Below, piece after piece: positions 13,915 to 23,600 of a stretch of 64,000 nucleotides of DNA. The stretch lies in assembly GCF_035582795.1 (NCBI RefSeq), contig NC_134365.1, positions 81,883,635 through 81,947,634 on the forward strand, read 5' to 3'. This DNA is from Mycteria americana. Taxonomy: Eukaryota > Chordata > Aves > Ciconiiformes > Ciconiidae. How positions within the stretch are numbered: the stretch's first letter is position 1; each line of letters starts with the position of its first letter. A program made the translations under genes and the position numbers. The notes under the pieces are model-generated. The model was not told the DNA's origin, searched no databases, and was given only the letters and a program-made list of their open reading frames with translations.

Positions 13915-13968
13915 CTCCCTTTGGACTAGTAGTATGAACAACTCCCTTTGGACTAGTAGTATGAACAA
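13915..13968. repeat. Perfect 27-bp direct tandem duplication
   Basis: Two identical adjacent 27-base units start CTCCCTTTGGACTAGTAG and end TATGAACAA, with three further bases (CTC) of a third unit. Identity is complete, so the event is recent or the copies have been homogenised. Confidence 0.92.
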
Positions 13969-14275
13969 CTCGTCTTTTAAGGGAACATTTCCAAAGCAGA
14001 CTTAAAAACTTTAGAGGTCACTGGTTACAAAGAGCAGACAAATCCTTACATTATGAAGATATGAGAAGAGCGAATGCCTCCTAAGATTATATATTTTACC
14101 TCTTTATCTTGCCAAATTTATAATTGCTACATGGTTCAGGATGAGGAGAGACGGGCAACAGAAAGAATTATTTTTAATCATTGTTAACCTTTTGCATTTG
14201 TGCAATTTCTCTTGGATGTCACCAGTTAAGTAAAACATCTATTTCTAAGTCAACACTGTCCTCCTTATTTCACAA

Positions 14276-14326
14276 AAGACCTTAGTTATTAATTACCTTA
14301 AAGACCTTAGATATGAATTACCCTTA
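14276..14326. repeat. Imperfect tandem duplication of about 25 bp
   Basis: Two adjacent units of the form AAGACCTTAG followed by TTATTAATTACCTTA or ATATGAATTACCCTTA. They are diverged, so older than the 27-bp duplication upstream. Confidence 0.7.
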
Positions 14327-16231
14327 GACCAGCGTATTATTTCTAGGCTAGATTTGATATTCCTTATACTTGAAAGAAGGAACGTGGTGGTAGGAATGAA
14401 TCTATCCATCCATTTGTTCTCACACAAACCACCAGAATGTTCAGAATCTTTATTTCTGAGTTTTGCTCTCATTTTTATGAGTTCTGGTGGGTCAACAGCA
14501 GACCAATGCTCACCTCTTAATAAATGCACACACTTTCATTTTTTTCTACTTCACTTTCAGCAAGGATATCATGTGTTCAGCTTATCTCTTTTTATTTTTT
14601 TGTGTGAAAAATCTCAGATAAGCAAATTATTTGTGCGGCTTAACTATCGTTCCACAATCTTTCAGGATGAATTTCACTTTTCAATGAAGAATATATATTC
14701 TGTGCCTCAGTCTCTTAGCTTGGTATCCTGTTGCTACTTTATGTTGTCTCCCACTACAAGGTGGGGGGAGATAAAAGCTGGAGAATCAGGGGAAAGAGCT
14801 GACAAAGGAGTATGTTCTCCTCTGTAGGAAGGAACTGTGAAAAGTATTCAATTCCATGACTTCTGCACCGTAGTTCAGCCAAGTTTCAAGTGCACTAATT
14901 TCTATTAGACAGATGCTGTGTCAATGCCATTATGGGCTGTTTGTGCTATGGAGGCGTACTTCACTCTCATTTGCACAGAGCGGTGGTCTGTTTGGTTAAT
15001 AGTTGTATGGTAAAGACAATGCTGGGCCCAGCAAAATGAGATCTGATATTCAAGAGCTTGAGAGATCCATAGCAGAAAGGAAATAACTCTGGGATGTCAT
15101 GGCTTCAGGCATCGTTGTTCTTGACCTCATTGGGCACACCAATAATCATGCACTGTGATGAAGCAAATGTGACGAAGCATGCAACCTTGCTAGTTATAAT
15201 GCCATTTCAGTAGGCTTTTGGAAAGAAGGCAATTGTTAAATTGGAATATTGAGAATAAGGAGAAGTTTATATCATGAAAGTGCATTTTCTAACTTGGCAT
15301 TATATCCTGATTAAGAAAATTTTGTTTATTGAAAGCCAGCATCATAGGGTCCTGATCCTGTTTGCCATTTTAGACTATTGTAAGTCAAGCAATCATTATA
15401 ACGCATTCCATGAGAGTTATTTTTTACAATGCTGAAGCCAAATTCTGCTGATCTCATGTTATTCTACCTGGAATAACAATAGAGAACAGCTTGGTGTGCA
15501 GTTTAAGGTGTGCTTGGTCTTTAAGTTTAGCGCTCTTTACTAGGTCAGCAGAATTCTTAAACTAATTATAATCATAGTATACCTTCATAGAAACCCATAG
15601 TATTTTTAACACCTGGATAAATAAGAATAAAACCACTAAATAAATTGTATGAACTAAAATAAAATGCTACCACATAGGGCAAAGTATCTGTTGATATGCT
15701 TATGTTGCATAAAAGGAAGGCAAAATTACTGCTTGAAATATCGTACCTATTCTAATTGATGAAGAGGTATCAGATAGCAGTCATGGAGAGCCTTCAAATA
15801 ATAAGAGACAATATAAATTCTTGTACAGTGAACCTCAACTGTTACTTGATTCCTATCTTCAATTATATTAAATGTCCTAGCATTGTTTTATTGGGTTTGT
15901 TTAAATCATTAGTGATGCATTGGAGGAGAAGGATACTGTCATTGCTACTGAGGTTGTAACAGAATACCATTTAAAAGTGGATACTTATTACAAGGATATT
16001 TGGAAAGATTGATCAAAATATAACTACTGCTTCAGGAGAGACTTTTTACATAGGAGCTGTGTGTTATAACAGAAGAAAGAGTTTGGAAAGATGACAATGA
16101 TCCCTTAAGGATAAGTGCAATTGTACATTTTTACATTGATGTGTATGAGTTTAAAAAGTCAATTAAGACATTCTGCTAATTTTAGTTAAAGATCACCATA
16201 AGCTTAGGCTGTAGGCTTTTTTATACAACCT

Positions 16232-16864
16232 TTAACTGATTATCAAACTGATATTAAAGAGAAGTAAACAAAACTTGAAATTCTTAATGTAACAGGTCCA
16301 TGTTACCTTCCCTTTCTGGACTAATCTGGAGTCTGAGGCAGTAATTCTTCTGAAACAATACACCTCATTCCCAAAACGGAGAATACCCTCAGTGAGAAAT
16401 CTCCTATTTCTTACTTCCATCTCCTGTAATTTTTTAAGACAACTTTCTATTACTCTCTCTGGCAGTTCTAAAACCTTTACTGCTTCTAGAGTATGCAACA
16501 TGTGCAACATGTGCAACATGACCAGAAAGTCAGGCTTCAGTATTCATAACCTATTCTGCATAGATATAAAGAGCACAATCACCGAGAGACTGGCCAAGTG
16601 CCTTCCCACTGTGTTCCAAGCAATCAAATTCACCCAGGTCGACTTAGCTTTAGTGCAGGCAGAAAGGTATATAGCTACGTGGTAACTACCATGCCGCTGC
16701 TCCGTGCAATCAGTGTTAACCAGGGGTCGGATTCGATCATAGAAGCAAATTCCCTCTTTCACCAATAAATTTTTGCGTATTGAAAGATCAATGTGAAATT
16801 GAATCTGGCTGGGAAAATTAAAGAGGAACCATAATCTTTTAGCTACAATTGACAAAGATGACAA
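16232..16864 (-). other. Unidentified coding-like stretch in two frames, possible decayed gene or non-coding exon
   Basis: On the minus strand, frames of 106 codons (16864-16544) and 95 codons (16519-16232) follow each other with little gap. The second contains an amphipathic charged stretch (LPERVIESCLKKLQEME) and later RFGNEVYCFRR, then a possible donor (AAGGGAAG|GTAACA) at about 16307. A triple 9-bp repeat (GCAACATGT-type, about 16496-16520) separates the two. I recognise no protein family. It could be a decayed gene, an unannotated exon or chance; the surrounding AT-rich DNA makes chance frames of this length possible. Confidence 0.25.
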
Positions 16865-19817
16865 AGCCTTTGTAAATGCTGGGCTAAAAAGATGGGAAAA
16901 GAAATCACAAAAATGGAAAGAGGAAGGAAAATAGTAGTAACATAATCTATGATTTAACTATATACAGTAAACACGCATTTATCTAACATCTCCGATACCT
17001 TTCTGCTTACCTGAGTTTCTGAATAACATGCCTGTTCTTCTTCCCCATACACCATTTTTATGCAAAATCATAGTTTTGAATAAAAATGAAGTGGCTTCAT
17101 TTGTACTGTAACTGGAAATGCTTTTCAAAATGTGTGTGCATCTCAAAATAAAGGAAGAACACTTGTATGCTGAAGAAGTACAAAAAAAACGTATCCTGAA
17201 GTAAATTTGTAAGGCCAGTCTGTAAGGTCTGTTGATTTAAAGTTAATATACTTGTAAGTAGATCGCTATAGCAGTAGTGTTACGAATATGTTTAATCTTA
17301 ACTAGTTTCTCTCTAATAGAATTAAGCTATTGCTCATGAAAAAGCCATGCAGATGAAGTGTTTAATTATAAAAATACAGATTACACTATTTTTTTAGATC
17401 TCTGGAAAGGCTTGCTAGGATGAAAAATTATTAAATAAAAAAATGACTGCAGACATGTATTAATTGAACAGTAATAGCTGCCAAAAATACAGTTCTAAGT
17501 AACATCTATAATAGAAACAAGATATTTTATCTGTGCAGCAATTTTTAATAACTAGTGATGTTGCATAAAGAACTGAAAAATACTGTATTTGTATTGCATA
17601 CTTGGTTTTGTCTCATGATCACTTGTAGGAAAACTGGATCTTTATTAGCTGCATCTGTTTCTCCTTTTTTTCTTTCACTTTTCAATTTTAAAAATAACAT
17701 TATTTTCTCAAGTATTATGGGGCTAATAATGATGAGAAAAATGGACTTATGTCCTCACAGAGAAATAAGCAAAAAGAATAGAGGAAATACTGAAGAACTA
17801 AAATACTTGTCATGCAAACACCATATAATTCAAATCCAGGAAAGAATATGTTAAACAGTTTCCTTTGCACCTACTCATAATAGTGCTGGCAGGTTTTTCT
17901 CTGCTTTTCTTTTATAAGAAATCAGCTTTGACTGTGTGGACTGGATTTTTTTTAGGTATACATCTGTTGGAGAAGCCAGACAAGATGGAATGGAGAAAGA
18001 GTCCTGATGGAAGATTTTGAGCAAACCTCGGTGGCTGCAGAGATCCTTCTCATTCTAGTGGATTTCCTAGCCTATTCATATAATTCTCTATCACTATAGC
18101 ATCACCAGTTTACAAACAAGTGATAACATACAGGGATGAATCAGCCGAATATGATGAGTTCAGCAAAGATGCTCTGGATCTGAGGCACTTCAGTCCAGTT
18201 TTGTCCACCTTTTGGAAATCCGGGACTGAGTCAAAGAAATCTAAACAAAGGAACTGTGATAAGACACAATTTGATCTGTTTAAAAGTAGCTGTAGAAAAC
18301 AGGCTGCCTCGACAGCAAGTATTCTGAAGGAGGCTGGGATTCTTGAGAGCTGTTTATTCTAGCAACTAGAACATCCCATAAATGTTTCTTAAAAAACCAT
18401 CCTTCTGAAGTAGACAACTGGATGTTCACTTTCTTGAGTAAAATCTAACACGAGCAGCAATGTTGAACATGGACTTCTACTGAAAGCTGACGTTTAAACA
18501 ATAATTGTGACTAACCAGATTCTTTTTATGAAAAGTATGAAAAATTTGAAGAGGATTTTAAAATAAATTAGTAACTTTTGATACTGCAACCCAACACATG
18601 CAAGCGACCCATGCTGAAGTCATGAAACAGGAACTCCTAGCTAAAACATAACACCTGCAGCTGGATCTTGTTCTGCTACCAGCACTACATGCTTTCAAAA
18701 ACAAAAGGTCTCTTCTTATGTTACCCTAATGTGGAAAATAAGATAAAATTCACAGTGTCTTCTAAATAAGAACATTCTAGTGAGAATATACATCAGGACT
18801 TCAAAAAGTCAGTAAGGCTGCCTAAGTCATCACTTAGTATTTGTAAAATTCACTAAATATGTTAAGCATTAAGATTTACCAAACTTTACATATTAACACC
18901 ATTCTCCATTTTGTGTTCATGTGCCTAAACTGACTTGCAAGGTTTCTGTCATGAGGATATAGATAGGAGCATAAGTGTGTGTAAACATAGTGTTTCTCTC
19001 AACCTTGACAATGACACATCACCGTGAAGGCAATAGGGTGCGCCTGACAAATATTTTGAAAATGAAGATGCAATAACATTTTTTTTTAATTGGAAAAGCA
19101 GTTATTATTTAAAAGGGATATTTCTGAACATGATGCTCAGTGCAATTTTATATATCCCACGTAAAGAGCATGAAGAATATATACTCTCTGTCTGCAGAGG
19201 TATGTCTGGGCATCTTACTACTAGTAACATTCAATTTCGTATTTCAGGATGGAGTCAACCTCTTCGGGCACTCAAGCCCAAATCCTCACTTGGATGCTTA
19301 GCTCTCTTTGATCTCTAGACATTTTAGCTTCAGAATTAACTTCTTGAGAATTTAAAGATTTATAGAATTCAATTAATTAATCTTAGTTTGGAGCAATTAT
19401 CAGACACTGCTATGAAGAATTTCAGCAAATCTTGTTTGGTCCTTTTTTCTACCCGCTGTTAACAATGGGATGGATATTTCACAATTCAAAATTTGTAAAA
19501 AGTAACGAAAATCTTACAGAAAGTCTATCACTGAAAGGTATATATTGTAATTAGCATTAACAATTAAGCACTCTCCATCATTCGTAAGAGTGCATTCTGA
19601 CCAACAATTGTGTTAAAGTGGATTAAGTCATTGTGAGATGCTACATTAATAATGAAAAGGTAAACTACATTATGAGTATGTTGTAATTTGAGACAAATAG
19701 GTTAAAGCCAGGAACTGTGACTACAGCCAGCGATACAAGTTATCATGCTACAAAAAAACCTAACAGATCTGCACCTAATAGGTTCTGAGCAGCAGTAAAA
19801 GGCTGGAATTTAAGAAA

Positions 19818-19849
19818 AGCAGCTCTATCTAGTAGCAGCTCTATCTAGT
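19818..19849. repeat. Perfect 16-bp direct tandem duplication
   Basis: The 16-mer AGCAGCTCTATCTAGT occurs twice in a row with no mismatch, about 650 bases upstream of the MRPS35 start codon. Confidence 0.9.
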
Positions 19850-20224
19850 CCACATTTACACATGACACCATGATCATTTTGTTTCCATATGACAGGAACC
19901 CATTTGCGTTTTGCTGAGGAAATCCACAGAACTTCGCTTACATGAGTCACTGAAAGAGCCTGTTCATGTTTTGGGGATACAAAGAGCACGCGGGGACTGA
20001 GAAACTGTATTTTTACTTGTGAAAAGAAGAAACCGACTTCGGGAAAAAGCCACCGGCAGAAATCCCCGTCCCACCCCGCCGGCCACGGCCCCGACCCCGA
20101 TCAGAGCCGGAGGCCGGCTGCGCTCCCAGGGCCCGCGTAAGAGTTACAGACGCTTAAGATGGCGGAAGCACGACGCAGGAGCAAGGCACTTTCTGAGCAC
20201 GAGCCTACATCACCACTCCCCCTC

Positions 20225-20290
20225 CCTTCTCCTTCTCCTTCTCCTTCTCCTTCTCCTTCTCCTTCTCCTTCTCCTTCTCCTTCTCCTTCT
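20225..20290. repeat. Hexanucleotide microsatellite (CCTTCT)11
   Basis: Eleven uninterrupted copies of CCTTCT sit inside the CpG island, about 220 bases upstream of the MRPS35 start codon. The strand is purely pyrimidine (purine on the complement), a composition able to form triplex (H-DNA) structure. If it lies in the transcript, it falls in an overlapping upstream frame starting at 20159 that reads as Pro-Ser repeats, out of frame with MRPS35. Confidence 0.95.
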
Positions 20291-20507
20291 CCTCCCTCGC
20301 CCTCCGGCCCCCTCCCAGGGACAGTAAGAACACTGCCAGGGTTTTGTCCCGCCCGGGCCGCCTCAATGAGCTCCACACCTCCCCTCGTCGGCTGCGGCAC
20401 TCCCCTCCCGCTTGTGGGCGGGGAACCGCGACTATTCGCCTTTCCCACTGGCTTGGCCCCAGCCGGCTTCCGTCCTGCGGGTGGGTTGATTGAGGCAGGT
20501 CTCGAAA

Positions 20508-20661
20508 ATGGCGCCCGTCAGTGGGGCGGTGCTGGCCGGTGCGGGTTGCTGGGCCGTGCTCTCCCGCTGCTGCGGGAGGGTCGTGGTGGCGCGTCTCTTC
20601 GCGGGCGCGGCTTCCTCCTCCGTGCCTGCGGTGAACAGCAGGGAAGGCCAGCAGAGGGAAG
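20508..20661 (+). CDS. MRPS35: MRPS35 coding exon 1 (presequence)
   Basis: Encodes residues 1-51 plus one base. It begins [13 protein letters not shown] and carries Arg20, Arg24 and Arg29 in a hydrophobic context, as in a mitochondrial targeting peptide. The donor is AAG|GTGAGG. Intron 1 follows (20662-22669); apart from a G-run after a T-run near 21760-21784 I saw only AT-rich DNA in it. Confidence 0.93.
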
Positions 20662-23600
20662 GTGAGGGCGGCCCGGCCCGCTCTGCGGTGGTGGCGGGGG
20701 CAGGCGTGCAGCCGTGCGGGGGCTCGGGCTGCGCCTGGCTCCGGGCTGGGGTGGCCTGGGAGCGGGCGGGGAGCTCAGGCTCGTGTCCCTCCTCCCTTCC
20801 CGGCTTCAGGCGGCTCTGAAAAAGATGTTTTGCAACTGTTTGTTGGAGAGGTTTTGGTAAAAATAATGAAAAAAAAAATGTTTGCGGTGTAGGATACAGA
20901 TTTTAGCAGAGTAAATACTGTGAATAGTATGAGGAAAGAAGTGAGTAAATTGGTGTTTGCTAGACAGATTTTCAGCTTGGGATTACAGTGGTACAGTGGG
21001 CTTGCTGTGCATTGACTGGTTTTAGGTAATGAGAATTTCGTCCTTTCCTAAGCGATGTGTACTCATGTTAAACATTTGATGTCGTGCCTGGCCTCAGGCT
21101 GATCTGTTCAGGCTGTTCCGAGTGCAAATGGAAACTTGGTCAGGGTTGTGCCAACATTTTTCTGAAGGCTAGGTGGGCGTTTGTCATCTACAGATTCAGG
21201 AGCAGGCTAGGTTGCTGAAAGGGCCTTTAAGTGATGTCTGATATTGCGGCCCATGGCAGGAGTAAAAGGTGTCCTGACCTGAAATTGTAGATGTTTGTAA
21301 CAGAAATAATAAAATTGGTACGAATGAAGTGTGTCTGTTTGTGAAAGCACCACAAAAATGGCAGATCAAAGGATAAAAGAATGCTGTGTATTAGCTGTTG
21401 CAGAGCCCTCTATGTGTTCTTGAGTTTAATTTTTTGTATAGCAAGAAGAGGAAGAACAGAATTGGATCCATAACATACTTATCTAAGGAAAACAAAAGAA
21501 CTATGAAATTCACAAGTTTTTCCAAGGCTTATGTGGGGTATGGTTGTAAAACAAATGAATGAGTCAAACAGAACCCAAACATCCACTCCTAAATACCATT
21601 CAATGTTTTTTGCTAAATATATACTGTATCATAATGTGGCAACAATTAAAAACAAACAAACAAAAAAACCCCAAGCTCAAACAGGATACTTGAAAATAAA
21701 TGTCATCAGATTCACCTTCATTTGTCTGACTATTATAAAGACTGCATTGTTTTGGTGTTGGTTTTTTTTTTTTGGGGGGGGGGGTTTGAAAGTGATTAAA
21801 TTAGAGTTTGAGGAGGGGGAGGAAATGAAGACAAGAAAGTGAAGATCTCTGTTTAGATTGAAAATCTAGTGGTATTTGGTGTCTTCATGCATACCTATGA
21901 GTCCCTTACCACAGCTCTGACTGAAGTCAGCTGGCTAAAAAGTTGAACCAAATGATGGCTCAGGCCTGCTAAAAGGGAGTAAACTCTTTCACTTTCTTTT
22001 GCATCTTCTCTGGGACTGCTCAGTAAGCCAGATCAACATGGTAAAATGGCAGAAAACAAACTCATCAGTTTGTTCCTCATCCCTAGCTCAAGAACAAAAA
22101 CACTTCGTTGTGCTAACTGTTTATACAGAGGTTAGATGAGCTTGAGAGTGGCACAGAACAGTGTGTGAAGATGTGCTGTCAGAAGGAAGGGATGGAGCCA
22201 TGGAATTCTCCTTTTGGTAATAGTGAACTGTTAGGTTTAGCTGTCTTGTACTGCTGGTGGAGAGCGATTTGTGACTTAACAGCTGTGTGGGAAAGAGAAA
22301 AGGAAGCACAGTTATGAAGGCAAAAGTGTACTTTAACTCATTTCATTTTTCTTTCCTCCTACATCAAGCTGGAATAAATGATGCTAGCAAAATGCATTTA
22401 GGCATGTAACCACACATTATTGTTAACGTGTTTCTAAGATAGACCCAGACGAAATGGCTTCCAAGCTTTTTTTATCTTAAGTTTCAAAAAATAAATGAGT
22501 AATCTGCAGTATGAGTATCTGATCTTCCCCTTCTTCCATGTAAAGACTGGGAAGTATTAGTGTATATTGCCTTTGTAAAAGAAAAGAGAGCATACAGGAT
22601 TATGCTGTGGTTTTTTTCCCACAAAACTATGTGACAGTTTGTATTGAAAAATGTTTATTTTTCTTTCAGCTTCAGTAAGGAGAAGAAGTTCACCACAGTT
22701 CATAAGATCAGTAAGTACTGAAATTATTTGCAGTTAACTCAGAGGTGTTTGAAAAAGCTTTCTAAGCTATATGTCTTTAACAGTTTGTACAGGAACCCCT
22801 TCTGCAGTCAAAATCTGGTGAAACAATGCACTGTGACTATTCCAGAACCAGCACCTAGCTTCTTTAATCTCCCAGCTGTTTTCAGTCTGTGTTCTCATAA
22901 AGGCAAAAACATTAACAATAACAAGCTAACAGTTAGCTTCTGTTGACATCATGCACTGCAGGTCTTAAAAGTAACTTAAAATTGCATTTAAAATTAAAAC
23001 AGACATTTTAATATTATTGTCATTATGAGTTTATAGGATTTGTAGTGGTTGCTTTCTGGTGTAATTAAAAAAATCTGATACTGTGCATAAGTGAAGTTGT
23101 TCTTGCACAGGAGAATTAAAACTGATATCTGAACATTTAATCACTGAGAATTTTCTTATTTATTCCACACATAAATTTCAAAAGTAGTATGTTATGTGTT
23201 ATAATTTTTAAAGGCAAATAGCAAAAGTGGACCTGGCATGTATTAAATTTTTGTTTAACTTCCAAGAGCAGATTTAATGATACACCAAATGATACACCAA
23301 AGCAGTCAGACCAGCTGACTGCATATATTCATTTGTCTTTTACCTTTATAAATGAAAAATTAAGGTTTTGGGAAAAGAAAGTGTGACTTGATTATTTTTT
23401 TTTTTTTTAAGAGCATTTGACTGAAACCTTGGTCAGTTATTGGAGGATATAAGCTATTTCTGCAATATAGTAATACCTCATTCCTGTACTGGAATTTCTA
23501 TAGCAAGTAATTTCAGAGTTACTAATATCTATTTCTTTTAATATGAACTTGTTCAGACTTTCAGAATTCCAGAACTTTAAAACTCATTTTCTTGCCCCCC

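Larger units (their letters stand above)
7051..19990. other. Intergenic DNA between the KCNQ1-like gene and MRPS35
   Basis: About 13 kb of AT-rich DNA between two divergently transcribed genes. It should contain any 5' UTR exons and the promoter of the KCNQ1-like gene, but I could not place them. In human, REP15 (a single-exon gene of about 236 codons) lies next to MRPS35; no frame of that length or content is present here. I noted several short direct duplications (listed separately), one GC-rich pocket near 12.9 kb, and a coding-like but unidentified minus-strand stretch at 16.2-16.9 kb. Nothing else is recognised. Confidence 0.6.
20030..20820 (+). promoter_or_regulatory. MRPS35: MRPS35 CpG-island promoter
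   Basis: A sharp change to GC-rich, CpG-dense DNA spans the first exon of MRPS35 and ends soon after it, as expected of a TATA-less housekeeping promoter. At 20156-20165 lies AAGATGGCGG, a good match to the YY1 core, running into GCGGAAG (20162-20168), which resembles an ETS/GABPA site. Both factors are known regulators of many nuclear genes for mitochondrial proteins. A second YY1-like core (AAAATGGCG) overlaps the start codon at 20508. I cannot fix the transcription start site. The island could also drive a minus-strand transcript. Confidence 0.8.

Noticed and set aside
14354-14827. 157-codon plus-strand frame in the intergenic region
   Set aside because: Phe/Ser/Leu-rich composition typical of AT-rich DNA, no domain or motif, and no splice context.
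20101-20448. 115-codon minus-strand frame with Gly-Glu repeats
   Set aside because: The repeats are just the complement of the CCTTCT microsatellite; no supporting motif or splice signal.
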